Positions 1-9,092 are shown, counted from the first letter of the stretch. The stretch: DNA of 52,655 bases from CAG-390 sp045543615 (GCA_045543615.1 JAZPXL010000051.1:1-52655), one strand, 5' to 3'. Program-made: numbers and translations. Notes: generated by a model from the letters alone, not told the origin.

Positions 1-75
1 TGCCGCTTGAAATCGGCTTCTTTAAGTGCGTCTTTTTGACGCCGCCGAGGACAGCGAGTCTATAATGAAAGAGAG
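1..75 (+). promoter_or_regulatory. Probable ribosomal protein L21 leader (5' end cut by window)
   Basis: The 75 bases upstream of rplU fold into nested helices. An inner 5-bp stem pairs 28-32 with 38-42 around a T5 loop, and an outer 5-bp stem pairs 13-17 with 44-48. A structured leader directly upstream of rplU is the position of the known L21 leader element of Firmicutes, which is thought to mediate autogenous control. The 5' part may lie outside the window. Identity is inferred from position and structure, not from a covariance-model search. Confidence 0.45.
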
Positions 76-84
76 GTGCTTTTC

Positions 85-396
85 GTGTTTGCAGTAATTG
101 AAAGTGGCGGAAAGCAGTACAAGGTTGCCGAGGGCGATATCATCTTTATCGAGAAGCTCGGTGTTGAAGAAGGAAGCGAGGTTATCTTCGACAAGGTTCT
201 CCTTGTTTCGGGCGATAACGGTCTCGTTACCGGTGCTCCCACAGTTGACGGTGCTCGTGTGACCGCCAATGTACTTGCTAATGGCAAGTCCCCCAAGATC
301 TACGTCTTCAAGTATAAGGCTAAGAAGAACGAGAAGAAGAAGATCGGTCACAGACAGCCCTACACCAAGGTACAGATTACCAGAATAGAGGCTTAA
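85..396 (+). CDS. rplU: 50S ribosomal protein L21
   Basis: L21 is a large-subunit protein that binds 23S rRNA near L20. The 103-residue product begins FAVIESGGKQYKV, the diagnostic L21 start, and ends with the conserved KKKIGHRQPYTKVQIT region; the length is normal for the family. I start it at the GTG at 85, because a purine-rich GAAAGAGAGG ends 8 bases upstream. An in-frame GTG at 76 would add three residues and would overlap that ribosome binding site. It is the first gene of rplU-prp-rpmA, the standard Gram-positive order, and follows a structured leader. Confidence 0.95.
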   Translation: MFAVIESGGKQYKVAEGDIIFIEKLGVEEGSEVIFDKVLLVSGDNGLVTGAPTVDGARVTANVLANGKSPKIYVFKYKAKKNEKKKIGHRQPYTKVQITRIEA

Positions 397-402
397 TTCA
401 CA

Positions 403-762
403 ATGACAAAGGTCGTATTTTACAGAAGCAACGGAGTTTTCTGGGGCTTTGAGGAAACAGGACACACCGGTTACGGTGATGCCGGAGATGATATTCTCTG
501 CGCTGCCCTCTCGTCTATGACGCTTTACATCGTAAACACGATAGAGGTTGCTTATGACGCTATCGCTGATTATGATATAAATGACGATGATACCAAGATA
601 GTTTTGTCATCGAAGTCGGCACTTCCTGAGTTTGAGGATGACGAAAGAAAGCGTTTTGCTGTTTCGGGACTTTTTATGTCCTATTATTATCAGCTCAACG
701 ATCTCATTCTTGAGTATTCCGATTTCCTTGAGGTTGAGGTTATTAACCGTGATTATAAATAA
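403..762 (+). CDS. prp: Ribosomal-processing cysteine protease Prp
   Basis: Prp removes the N-terminal extension of L27 before the protein functions in the ribosome. The 119-residue product carries the family signature with His21 in GHTGYGDAGDD and Cys33 in ILCAALSS, the catalytic His and Cys of the Prp (YsxB) family. It lies 6 bases after rplU and 52 bases before rpmA, the usual sandwiched position. No strong ribosome binding site precedes the ATG; a GAGG lies 12 bases upstream, so translational coupling to rplU is likely. Its predicted substrate site is present in the adjacent rpmA. Confidence 0.93.
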   Translation: MTKVVFYRSNGVFWGFEETGHTGYGDAGDDILCAALSSMTLYIVNTIEVAYDAIADYDINDDDTKIVLSSKSALPEFEDDERKRFAVSGLFMSYYYQLNDLILEYSDFLEVEVINRDYK

Positions 763-814
763 ATACGACGCACCGACCGCATTTGTGCGGAAAACTTAAC
801 GGAGGAAAATGAAC

Positions 815-1093
815 ATGCTTAGACTTTCATTACAGTTCTTTGCTCATAAGAAGGGTGTTGGCTCTACCAAAAACGGTCGTGATAGCGAGTCCAAGAGACT
901 TGGTGTCAAGAAGTCCGATGGTGCAGCAGTAACAGCCGGCAATATCATTATCAGACAGAGAGGAACAGCTGTTCATCCCGGCAACAACGTCGGAATGGGC
1001 ACAGACCACACTCTCTTCGCTCTGATTGATGGTCATGTTAAATTCGAGCAGAAGGGCAAGGGTAAGAAGCAGGTCAGCGTTTACGCCGACTAA
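815..1093 (+). CDS. rpmA: 50S ribosomal protein L27 with Prp-cleavable N-terminus
   Basis: L27 sits near the peptidyl transferase centre. The 92-residue product starts MLRLSLQFFAHKKG and continues GVGSTKNGRDSESKRLG, which is invariant in L27. The LQFF/AH junction matches the Firmicutes Prp cleavage motif, so the mature protein should start at Ala. I choose the ATG at 815, because GGAGG at 801-805 is then 9 bases away; the ATG at 809 would be only 3 bases from it. A perfect 13-bp terminator hairpin follows. Confidence 0.95.
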   Translation: MLRLSLQFFAHKKGVGSTKNGRDSESKRLGVKKSDGAAVTAGNIIIRQRGTAVHPGNNVGMGTDHTLFALIDGHVKFEQKGKGKKQVSVYAD

Positions 1094-1130
1094 TTTTAGC
1101 CCTGCGAATGCTTTGTTGCATTTCGCCACA

Positions 1131-1166
1131 AGAGACCGTTGTGTTATTGCACAACGGTCTCTTCTC
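1131..1166 (+). terminator. Rho-independent terminator of rplU-prp-rpmA
   Basis: A perfect 13-bp stem (1131-1143 with 1150-1162) with a 6-base loop is followed by a T-rich run. It lies 37 bases after the rpmA stop. Confidence 0.9.
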
Positions 1167-1196
1167 TTTATATTTATTTTTATTAACAATTTCCTA

Positions 1197-1225
1197 TTGA
1201 TTAGTATTCATTTTAGTGATATAAT
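1197..1225 (+). promoter_or_regulatory. Sigma-A type promoter for the Big_3 surface protein
   Basis: TTGATT at 1197-1202 and TATAAT at 1220-1225 are separated by 17 bases, with TGA directly before the -10 box. It lies 57 bases upstream of the start codon at 1283 and after the rpmA terminator. Confidence 0.75.
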
Positions 1226-1282
1226 TATACTGATATATAATAAAATTTCTATTTTTAGGATAAATCGAAAGGATAAACCCGA

Positions 1283-3733
1283 ATGAAAAAACGAATCCCA
1301 TATTTGTTTATTTTCTTTGCATTGATTATGGCGTTTTCTCTCGCAGCATCTTTAGTTGCGTTTGCGACGGTCAATCCCGGGGAAAATATCACGGAGGCGA
1401 CGGATACAACAGCTGTTGCAGATGACACCACGACTTCCGAAACAGCTCCACCTGCTCGTGAGCTTCTGACCTTCAAGATTCTTGCGTCAGCTGATGCAAA
1501 GAAGGATTATCTTGAGGGCGAAAGCTTTGATCCCACAGGATATACGCTTGAGGTTAGCTACACCGACGGCTCAAAGGCAATTGTTCCTTCAAACGAGATC
1601 GTCTACTCTCCCGCAGGTGCTCTCAGCTCTGCTGACCAAAAGATCACAATTACTTATATGGATATGTCGAGAACAACTCCCGTTTCAGTATCTGCTTTCA
1701 AGGAGCTGAAGGTCAGTGCGAGCAAGACAGACTATCTCGCTCTTGAGTTCTTTGATCCATCAACTCTCACAGTAAATATTGTATTTGATGACAACAGCGA
1801 GAAGACTATTCCCTTTTCTGATTGTTCCTTCTCCCCTGCTCTCACCTCTCCTCTCTCTTCAAGCACAAAGAGCGTTGAGCTTTCCTACACATATCTTGGA
1901 AAGACCATCAAGGGCACACTTGACATCAATGTAAAGCCCATTGTTTCAATCGAAATCAGCGGACTTGAGAACACAAAGTTCTATGAGTGCGAATATTTCG
2001 CTCCTCCCGCATCAATGGTTGTTACTGCTTACTACGATGCCGAGAAAACCATCAGCGCAATTATTGAGCCTGAAATCCCCGAGGCAGAAAATCTGCTCGC
2101 GCCCGGTGCTGACGGCAAGGCTACACTCACGGCAGTAGGTGACGGAGTTGAACAAGCATTCACAATTGACGTTGTTGCACTCACAAAGATTGATGTTGAT
2201 ATGGGTAGCACACCCACAAAATACTACTATGGAGAAAAGTTCTCACCCAAAGCTATCAAGGTTACCGCAACATACGCTGACGAGACGAGCCGTGACATTT
2301 CTGCAAATGTAGTTTACACATACCCTGAAGTTATTGCTCACGGAAGCACTATAACGGCTTCGGTTGGCACTCACGAGGTTGCGCTTCCCGTAACTCTTCC
2401 CGTTGGAACTCTTCTTATAGTTCGTCAGCCCACCAAAACCGAATATCTTGCAGGCGAACAGTTCGACAAGTCCGGACTTTTCATTGGACTTCAGTACAAT
2501 GACGGCTCCGACAACAAGATCCTCACATCCGATCTCTACACAATAGCAGACACAGAGCTTTTGGATGGAATGGAATATGTTGTTGCTGAATATTACGGTG
2601 CTACCGTAGAAATTCCCGTTGTAGTAGGCAACAAAACAGCCTACACATCCATCTCCATCACACAAATTCCCACTCACCTGACATACATTTCAGGTCAGAC
2701 TCTGAACACAGAGGGGCTCATCGTTCACGCATATATGGACGGTGACAGCGTAGGTCAGCTTATCAATATCGAGGACCTCATCTTCTCTCCCTCACTTGAC
2801 ACTCTTCTTACATCAGCAGACAAATCCTTTACCGTAAAGTTTAAGATTGGCGTTGATAAATACCTTGAGGCTTCCTGCCCCATCTCCGTTGAGGAAAAGG
2901 TGATCTCAAACATCACAGTTACAAAGCAGCCTCTCAAGACCGAATACAAGGAAGGCGACAAGTTCGACAATACAGGTATGGAAGTCAGCCTCGTTTTCAA
3001 CGATGGAACAACAACTCCCATAACCAATTACACAATGTCGAACACATCATTCGTACTCTCCGAAAACGGCGAAAACCCTGTAAAGCTTCACCTTGACATC
3101 ACCTATGGCGAGTACTCCTGCACCGTAACAGTTTCAGTTACACCCGCAAAGGTTAATAAGCTGACGCTTGTTGCATCTCCTATAAAGTCCACCTATTATG
3201 TAGGCGAGATTTTCGATCCCGAAGGACTCAAGATTATCGTTATGTACGATGATGACACACTTTCTGCTATCGTACCCGACGGAGCTTACACAATATATCC
3301 CGCAGGTGCGCTTGACACAGAAACAAAGAAGGTAGTTGTCAGCTTCAGAGGACTTGAGGTCAATGTTCCTATCACGGTTATCGATCCAAACGCTCCCGAA
3401 TCCTCTGAGACTGAGCCTCCCGTGATCGATCCTCCCACGCCTGATAATTCATCCGAGGTTACAACAGCTCCAATTGTACCTCCCGTTTCAAGCGAGACAG
3501 ATGAGATTACAACCTCAGCTCCAACAGATCCCTCGGACATCACTACTCTTCCCACTCCCGATGACCACACCACAAATGAGCCCGATGACATTACGACTAA
3601 CGGCGGTACCGGTGGCAATGGTGGTGGCAACGGTGGCAACAATATGATCCTGATTATGTGGATCGTAATAATCGCCATTATCGTTGTTGCTCTCGTAGTT
3701 CTCATTATTTACTACAAGAGAAACTTCACATAA
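1283..3733 (+). CDS. Cell-surface protein with eight Big_3 Ig-like repeats and C-terminal membrane anchor
   Basis: The 816-residue product has a signal peptide (residues 1-29). Eight tandem repeats of about 75 residues follow, starting near 62, 141, 220, 300, 376, 454, 541 and 625. Each opens with a variant of the Big_3 (bacterial Ig-like group 3) signature, for example YLAGEQFDKSGL and YKEGDKFDNTGM, followed by a YxDG turn. Residues 701-773 form a Thr/Pro/Ser/Glu-rich stalk, 774-787 are almost all Gly and Asn, and 788-811 form one membrane helix with a short basic tail. There is no LPXTG motif, so anchoring is by the helix. The repeats have diverged, which suggests an old array. It is a single-gene unit with its own promoter and terminator. 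Ligand and role are unknown; an adhesin or structural stalk is plausible. Confidence 0.85.
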   Translation: MKKRIPYLFIFFALIMAFSLAASLVAFATVNPGENITEATDTTAVADDTTTSETAPPARELLTFKILASADAKKDYLEGESFDPTGYTLEVSYTDGSKAIVPSNEIVYSPAGALSSADQKITITYMDMSRTTPVSVSAFKELKVSASKTDYLALEFFDPSTLTVNIVFDDNSEKTIPFSDCSFSPALTSPLSSSTKSVELSYTYLGKTIKGTLDINVKPIVSIEISGLENTKFYECEYFAPPASMVVTAYYDAEKTISAIIEPEIPEAENLLAPGADGKATLTAVGDGVEQAFTIDVVALTKIDVDMGSTPTKYYYGEKFSPKAIKVTATYADETSRDISANVVYTYPEVIAHGSTITASVGTHEVALPVTLPVGTLLIVRQPTKTEYLAGEQFDKSGLFIGLQYNDGSDNKILTSDLYTIADTELLDGMEYVVAEYYGATVEIPVVVGNKTAYTSISITQIPTHLTYISGQTLNTEGLIVHAYMDGDSVGQLINIEDLIFSPSLDTLLTSADKSFTVKFKIGVDKYLEASCPISVEEKVISNITVTKQPLKTEYKEGDKFDNTGMEVSLVFNDGTTTPITNYTMSNTSFVLSENGENPVKLHLDITYGEYSCTVTVSVTPAKVNKLTLVASPIKSTYYVGEIFDPEGLKIIVMYDDDTLSAIVPDGAYTIYPAGALDTETKKVVVSFRGLEVNVPITVIDPNAPESSETEPPVIDPPTPDNSSEVTTAPIVPPVSSETDEITTSAPTDPSDITTLPTPDDHTTNEPDDITTNGGTGGNGGGNGGNNMILIMWIVIIAIIVVALVVLIIYYKRNFT

Positions 3734-3741
3734 TAAAAACA

Positions 3742-3780
3742 AACATAAAAGACCTGCTCGCTGAGCAGGTCTTTTATGTT
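3742..3780. terminator. Bidirectional terminator between the Big_3 protein gene and folD
   Basis: An 18-bp perfect stem (3742-3759 with 3763-3780) with a 3-base loop lies between two convergent genes. A/T-rich arms give a T-rich 3' side in both directions. Confidence 0.9.
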
Positions 3781-3787
3781 ACATATT

Positions 3788-4654
3788 TTACTTACCCTTG
3801 CGAGCCTCAGCCTTGCGTGCGGCATAAAGGGTATTATATAGAAGCATTGTAACTGTCATAGGGCCGACCCCACCGGGTACGGGGGTAATGTATCCTGCGA
3901 CCTCACAAACTTCAGCGAAATCAACATCGCCACAGAGCTTTCCCTCGGAGTTTCTGTTCATACCAACATCGATAACAACAGCACCACTCTTAACCATATC
4001 AGCTGTGACAACTGCAGCCTTACCAACTGCGCTGACAAGAATATCTGCACGTCTTGTTACAGATGCGAGATCTTTAGTTCTGCTGTGTGCGATGGTAACT
4101 GTACCGTCTGCCGCAAGCAGAAGAGCTGCCATAGGCCTGCCGACGATATTGGATCTGCCAATAACAACGCATTCCTTGCCACTAACCTCGATTTCATAAT
4201 GTTTGAGAAGCTCCATAATGCCTGCAGGAGTACACGGAAGGATGTTTCCGTCCCCGACAGTAAGATGTCCTGCATCAAGCATTCCGAATGCATCAACGTC
4301 CTTTTCGGGGCTTACAGACGCAATTACACGAGCCTCATCTATATGCCTTGGGACAGGAAGCTGAACCAAAAGTCCGTCAACGGACTCGTCAGCATTGACC
4401 TTCTCTACCTCAGCTATAACCTCTTCTGTTGTTGCGTCCTCGGGAAGAATGATACAGCTTGAAGCAAATCCGACCTCCTCGCAGGCACGAAGCTTGTTTC
4501 GTACATATACCTGCGATGCAGGATCTTCGCCAACTCTAATAACGCAAAGTCCGATTTTTCTATTATACTTTGCTTCAAATTCACGAGCCGCCTCAGCAAT
4601 TTCACCCTTAAGCTTTGCGCTGACAAGCTTGCCGTCAATTATTGTCGCTGCCAT
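3788..4654 (-). CDS. folD: Bifunctional methylenetetrahydrofolate dehydrogenase/cyclohydrolase FolD
   Basis: FolD interconverts 5,10-methylene-, methenyl- and 10-formyl-tetrahydrofolate in the cytosol using NADP. The 288-residue product has the substrate site SQVYVRNK with its catalytic Lys, QLPVPRH, DVDAFG, the Rossmann motif GRSNIVGRP, and the C-terminal PVPGGVGPMT. I start at the ATG at 4654, since AGGAGG precedes it and the next residues are MAATIIDG. A start at 4702 would add 16 residues lying inside lgt. The start overlaps the lgt stop by 20 bases. It is the last gene of the mrp-DUF218-lgt-folD operon. Confidence 0.95.
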   Translation of the reverse strand: MAATIIDGKLVSAKLKGEIAEAAREFEAKYNRKIGLCVIRVGEDPASQVYVRNKLRACEEVGFASSCIILPEDATTEEVIAEVEKVNADESVDGLLVQLPVPRHIDEARVIASVSPEKDVDAFGMLDAGHLTVGDGNILPCTPAGIMELLKHYEIEVSGKECVVIGRSNIVGRPMAALLLAADGTVTIAHSRTKDLASVTRRADILVSAVGKAAVVTADMVKSGAVVIDVGMNRNSEGKLCGDVDFAEVCEVAGYITPVPGGVGPMTVTMLLYNTLYAARKAEARKGK

Positions 4655-5600
4655 TCGTGTCCTCCTCTTGTGCCCCGTCGACGCTCTCGTCCGGGTCTTC
4701 ACTCTCGCTGTTGTCGGTTACTTCTTCATCTTCGTCAGTCTCATCTGTCTCCTCGACCACCTCACAGTCGCCGACCGATGTAGCCACAACTGCCTTCTTC
4801 TTGTCTGCACGAATCGAGAAAATGACGATAAGTGCAAGTCCAACTACAAAGCACAGGAAACCAACGAGCTGAGAAATTCTGATAGGGCCTACATAGAGAC
4901 TATCTGTACGAAGTCCCTCTATAAGCATTCTGCCAAAGCCGTACCAGGTAAGGTACATCAGCACAACTTGACCATCGAATTTTTTCTTTTTGTAGAGAAG
5001 ATTTATAATAATAAATCCGATAAGATTCCACAAGGATTCATAAAGGAATGTGGGTTGGCATTCTACTGTTGATGTCCATTCCTCACGCTTCAGGTGCATT
5101 CTGAAGACATAGAGCAGACTATCTTTCGCAGGTGTTTCACCAAACGCCTCGCCGTTGAAGAAATTGCCCCATCTACCGACTATCTGTCCCAACATAACGC
5201 CGGGTCCGACCATATCGAAAACCTTTTGCCATTTAATCTTTTTGACAAATGAGACAACAAACAGTGCTGCTGCACCACCAATAATGCCACCGTATATGGC
5301 AAGTCCACCGTTCCAGACGGCAAAAATCTCACCAAAGGTATATTCTCTTGACGATGTCAGAACATAATATAGTCTTGCTCCGACAACTCCCGAAAGAACG
5401 GTAAAAATCGCATAATCAAGCAGATCGTCAAACGAAACACCCTCGTGCTTTGCACGGTAATTGGTATACAGAAATGCAAGAATTATACCACAAACGATAA
5501 TAATTCCGTACCAGCGCACCTCAAAGCTTCCAATGCTGAAGGCGATTCTATTGAAGCTAAATTCGCCTATTCCAAGTCCGGGGAATGATACTGTAATCAT
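4635..5600 (-). CDS. lgt: Prolipoprotein diacylglyceryl transferase
   Basis: Lgt transfers diacylglycerol from phosphatidylglycerol to the lipobox Cys of prolipoproteins in the cytoplasmic membrane. The 321-residue product has multiple membrane segments, the GGLAIYGGIIGG region, and the Lgt signature GRWGNFFNGEAFG. The C-terminus after about residue 275 is a strongly acidic tail of about 50 residues that is not part of the enzyme core and is probably cytoplasmic and disordered. GAGGAGG lies upstream of the ATG. A candidate substrate, the lipoprotein gene ending at 45314, is in the same window. Confidence 0.93.
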   Translation of the reverse strand: MITVSFPGLGIGEFSFNRIAFSIGSFEVRWYGIIIVCGIILAFLYTNYRAKHEGVSFDDLLDYAIFTVLSGVVGARLYYVLTSSREYTFGEIFAVWNGGLAIYGGIIGGAAALFVVSFVKKIKWQKVFDMVGPGVMLGQIVGRWGNFFNGEAFGETPAKDSLLYVFRMHLKREEWTSTVECQPTFLYESLWNLIGFIIINLLYKKKKFDGQVVLMYLTWYGFGRMLIEGLRTDSLYVGPIRISQLVGFLCFVVGLALIVIFSIRADKKKAVVATSVGDCEVVEETDETDEDEEVTDNSESEDPDESVDGAQEEDTNGSDNN

Positions 5601-5636
5601 TTTGCCTCCTCGAGTTTAAGATGTGAGATAATTATA

Positions 5637-6341
5637 TCAGCCGTCCGTCAGAGAAGCGTTTCCACTAATCGGGATAGCTTCGCCAAGGTAGGTTGGCTTC
5701 GGCTGAAGTAATGCGTAGAAGAAATCCTTGAACCTTGCCGCCGTCTCTCTAACATCCTGGCTCGGCTGACTACCGTAGCTATGGAGAGTTGCGCTGACTC
5801 CGTAAGCCTCCACACCGAGCTTTTCTGCTATGTAGAGCGCACGGTGCAGATGATACTCTTGTGTTACGATGACAATTTTGTCAGCCTTAAAAATATCACG
5901 TGCACGATAAATGCTCTCATAGGTGGAAAAACCTGCGTGGTCACAAAATACAACATCAGCGTCAATTCCCGCCTCAACGGCGAGTGACTTCATTGTATTG
6001 ACCTCATCATACTCGACAGTTCCGTGGTCGCCTGACATAAGCAGCCTGTCAGAAACGCCATCGAAATACAGCTCAAAGGATATATCAAGCCTGTCCTGAA
6101 GATATTGCGAGGGGACGCCGTTTGAGTTAACACCTGCGCCAAGCACAAGTATGCAATCCACATCCTCAAGCAATGATGCGTCCTCTGGCGTGAGTATTCT
6201 CTCCTCTGTCACGTCAACTATTGCAGAGCTAACGGAAAAGAGGGCTGTGGCAAACAGAAACACAACCAACAAGCAAATAAGCAGGACATTGCGTACTATT
6301 TTGTTAACTGCGGGATTTCCAAACAGATTTCTTATCTTCAT
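5637..6341 (-). CDS. DUF218 / SanA-YdcF family membrane protein
   Basis: The 234-residue product has one N-terminal membrane anchor (about residues 17-40) followed by a DUF218 domain with the DCILVLGAGV start, the MSGD motif and a KIVIVTQEYHLHRA segment. The family includes SanA and YdcF of enterobacteria, linked to envelope barrier function or SAM binding, but without a settled activity. The domain should face outward. It lies 11 bases after mrp and 36 bases before lgt in one operon, which does not resolve its role. Confidence 0.8.
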   Translation of the reverse strand: MKIRNLFGNPAVNKIVRNVLLICLLVVFLFATALFSVSSAIVDVTEERILTPEDASLLEDVDCILVLGAGVNSNGVPSQYLQDRLDISFELYFDGVSDRLLMSGDHGTVEYDEVNTMKSLAVEAGIDADVVFCDHAGFSTYESIYRARDIFKADKIVIVTQEYHLHRALYIAEKLGVEAYGVSATLHSYGSQPSQDVRETAARFKDFFYALLQPKPTYLGEAIPISGNASLTDG

Positions 6342-6352
6342 TTGTATTTCAC

Positions 6353-7192
6353 TTACGCCTCAAGGCCAAGTCTCTTTTCGATAACCTCAACAGCTGTGTC
6401 GAGATAATCATTCTCCATAAGCTCGATCATACCTCTGTCACAAAGTGCAGCAAGACGGCTGTCAAGCGGAATCTGTGCAAGGAGATCATAACCGAAATCC
6501 TCTGCAATCTCGTCGATATGGCTGTCACCGAAGACATTAATGCGCTTTCCGCAATCGGGGCAAAGTGCGTAGCTCATATTCTCGACAAGTCCGAGAACGG
6601 GAATATTCATCATTTTTGCCATATTGGCAGCCTTACCAACGATCATCGAAACAAGCTCCTGGGGACTGCTTACGATAACGATGCCATCAAGGGGAAGGCT
6701 CTGGAATACTGTAAGAGGAACATCGCCTGTTCCGGGAGGGCAGTCAACAAGAAGAACATCGACGTCATTCCAGATTGTGTCCGTCCAGAACTGCTTTACA
6801 GTTCCTGCGATAACAGGGCCTCTCCAAACAACGGGACGACGCTCGTCCTCAAGCATAAGGTTTACCGACATAATGTCGATGCCTGTCTTAGAACGAGGGG
6901 GGATCATACCGTTTTCGTCACCAAATACTTCACCCTTGACTCCAAAAGCCTTGGGAACGGACGGGCCTGTAATATCAGCATCAAGGATACCTACCTTGTA
7001 TCCCTTGCGCTGAAGCAATACAGCGAGCATACAGGTAACGATGGACTTACCAACGCCACCCTTGCCGCTAACAACTCCAATAATGTGTCGGACATCGCTC
7101 ATAGGATTTGCAGGCTCGTGAAGATCTGCGGGATTCTGTCTTGATGAGCAATTAGCCGAACAGGTTGAACAATCGTGTGTGCATTCTGACAT
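6353..7192 (-). CDS. mrp: Mrp/NBP35-type P-loop iron-sulfur carrier ATPase
   Basis: Mrp proteins bind and transfer Fe-S clusters to apoproteins. The 279-residue product has a Cys-rich N-terminus (Cys4, 8, 11, 15), the deviant Walker A GKGGVGKS (43-50), the LLVDCPPGTGD segment near 147-157, and the paired CPDC at 211-214 that bridges a cluster in the dimer. The N-terminal Cys4 array is shared with clostridial and eukaryotic Nbp35-like forms. It is the first gene of a four-gene operon with a clear promoter. Confidence 0.9.
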   Translation of the reverse strand: MSECTHDCSTCSANCSSRQNPADLHEPANPMSDVRHIIGVVSGKGGVGKSIVTCMLAVLLQRKGYKVGILDADITGPSVPKAFGVKGEVFGDENGMIPPRSKTGIDIMSVNLMLEDERRPVVWRGPVIAGTVKQFWTDTIWNDVDVLLVDCPPGTGDVPLTVFQSLPLDGIVIVSSPQELVSMIVGKAANMAKMMNIPVLGLVENMSYALCPDCGKRINVFGDSHIDEIAEDFGYDLLAQIPLDSRLAALCDRGMIELMENDYLDTAVEVIEKRLGLEA

Positions 7193-7235
7193 AATAATGT
7201 GTCCTTTCTAAATATAACAATAATTTATCTATGTT

Positions 7236-7264
7236 ATTATACACCCGAAAAGCGAATAAGTCAA
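7236..7264 (-). promoter_or_regulatory. Promoter of the mrp-DUF218-lgt-folD operon
   Basis: On the - strand, TTGACT (7259-7264) and TATAAT (7236-7241) are separated by 17 bases, about 45 bases upstream of the mrp ATG. Confidence 0.8.
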
Positions 7265-7357
7265 CAACTTAGATATTAAGATTTTGTATTTTCTTCTTTT
7301 CGTATATTAATATTTATATTTTTTAATTAAAATTTACAGCCTTGTCAATAAAAGCTC

Positions 7358-7385
7358 TTGACATTTGTGCAAAAAAGGTTATACT
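7358..7385 (+). promoter_or_regulatory. Promoter of gpmI
   Basis: TTGACA at 7358-7363 and TATACT at 7380-7385 with a 16-base spacer, 48 bases upstream of the gpmI ATG. The 7193-7433 intergenic region otherwise holds only the divergent mrp promoter. Confidence 0.7.
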
Positions 7386-7433
7386 ATTATAGGTTAGATT
7401 TTTTATTCTCATAAATTTGAAAGGATCTTTAAG

Positions 7434-9086
7434 ATGAAAGAACTCAAAAAAGCTGCATTCGCTCCCGTAAGTGGCCCTGTACTGACAATAGTTATGGACG
7501 GAGTTGGAATCGCTCCCGAAGGCCCTACAAACGCTGTAAGCCGTGCCTTCACACCCACGCTTGACTCCCTTTTCGCTACCTGCCCCCACGTCACTCTCAA
7601 GGCGCACGGAACTGCTGTTGGACTTCCCAGCGATGATGATATGGGTAACAGCGAGGTTGGTCACAATGCTCTTGGCGCAGGTCAGGTATTTGCACAGGGC
7701 GCAAAGCTCGTTACACAATCCATCGAAAGTGGAAAGATGTTTGCCTCCGAAACTTGGAAAACTCTCATTGAGAACGTGAAGTCAAATGGCACAACCCTCC
7801 ATTTCCTCGGTCTTTTCTCCGACGGTAATGTTCACTCGCATATAGATCACCTCAAGGCTATGCTTATCAAAGCTAAGCAAGAGGGCGTGCGCCGTGTTCG
7901 CATACACATTCTGCTTGATGGCCGTGATGTTGGTGAGACATCTGCTCTTGATTATATTCTTCCCTTTGAAGATTTCCTCTCCTCTCTCCGTGACGAGAGC
8001 TTTGACATCTGTATCGCAAGTGGTGGCGGCAGAATGAAGATCACAATGGACAGATACGAGGCTGACTGGTCGATGGTTGACCGTGGCTGGCACACTCACG
8101 TTCTCGGCGAGGGACGTCAGTTTGCGTCCGCGGCAGAGGCTGTTGAGACATATCGTAAGGAGACCGGCGTTATCGACCAGGATCTTCCTGCATTTGTAAT
8201 TGCTAAGGACGGCGCGCCTGTTGGTACAGTTGAGGATGGCGACAGCTTTATCTTCTTCAACTTCCGTGGCGACCGTTCCCTTGAGATCTCTCGTGCATTT
8301 GACGAGGGCGACAGCTTCGACAAGTTTGACCGTGTACGTCACCCAAGCGTTGTTTACGCAGGTATGCTTGAATATGACGGTGACCTTCACATTCCCTCCC
8401 GTTACCTCGTTTCTCCTCCTGAGATCACCAATACTCTCGGTGAATACCTTGCAGGTACAGGCATTTCACAGCTTGCTATCTCCGAGACTCAAAAATACGG
8501 TCACGTAACTTATTTCTGGAACGGCAACCGTTCGGGCAAGTTCTCCGACGAGCTTGAAACCTATATCGAGGTTCCCTCCGATGTAGTTCCTTTTGAGCAG
8601 AGACCTTGGATGAAGTGCGCAGAGATTACCGACAAGCTCATCGAATGCCTCGAGTCCGGCGAGTATCGTTATCTCCGTGTAAACTTCCCCAACGGCGATA
8701 TGGTAGGTCACACAGGCTCTCTCCTGGCTACCATTTGCTCTATGGAAGCACTTGATCTCCAGCTTGCAAGAATTCTCGCTGTCGTCAAGAAGCTTGGTGG
8801 TGTTGCTATCATCACAGCTGACCACGGCAACGCAGACGAGATGGCAGAGCTTGACAAGAAGACAAAAGCTCCCAAGACAAATGCAGACGGATCATACAAG
8901 GCAAAAACCTCGCACACGCTAAGTCCTGTTCCCTGCATCATCTTTGATGCTACGGGCGAGGACAGAATTACTCTTAAGGCAGACTGTGGCAACTTTGGTC
9001 TTTCAAATGTTGCAGCTACCGTTGTAAACCTTCTTGGTTACGAAGCACCTGAGATGTGGGATGAGTCCCTCATCGAAATAAAATAA
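7434..9086 (+). CDS. gpmI: 2,3-bisphosphoglycerate-independent phosphoglycerate mutase
   Basis: GpmI is a metal-dependent glycolytic enzyme that interconverts 3- and 2-phosphoglycerate. The 550-residue product has the first metal-binding Asp in IVMDGVG (Asp22), the phospho-acceptor Ser73 in MGNSEVGHNALGAGQ, the HIDHLKAML and LDGRDVGE segments, and the second metal site ITADHGNADEM with SHTLSPVP. It is about 40 residues longer than the common 510-residue form, with part of the excess after ADHGNADEM in a Lys/Thr-rich stretch. AAGGATC precedes the ATG. The gene stands alone with its own promoter and terminator. Confidence 0.95.
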   Translation: MKELKKAAFAPVSGPVLTIVMDGVGIAPEGPTNAVSRAFTPTLDSLFATCPHVTLKAHGTAVGLPSDDDMGNSEVGHNALGAGQVFAQGAKLVTQSIESGKMFASETWKTLIENVKSNGTTLHFLGLFSDGNVHSHIDHLKAMLIKAKQEGVRRVRIHILLDGRDVGETSALDYILPFEDFLSSLRDESFDICIASGGGRMKITMDRYEADWSMVDRGWHTHVLGEGRQFASAAEAVETYRKETGVIDQDLPAFVIAKDGAPVGTVEDGDSFIFFNFRGDRSLEISRAFDEGDSFDKFDRVRHPSVVYAGMLEYDGDLHIPSRYLVSPPEITNTLGEYLAGTGISQLAISETQKYGHVTYFWNGNRSGKFSDELETYIEVPSDVVPFEQRPWMKCAEITDKLIECLESGEYRYLRVNFPNGDMVGHTGSLLATICSMEALDLQLARILAVVKKLGGVAIITADHGNADEMAELDKKTKAPKTNADGSYKAKTSHTLSPVPCIIFDATGEDRITLKADCGNFGLSNVAATVVNLLGYEAPEMWDESLIEIK

Positions 9087-9092
9087 AAACTA

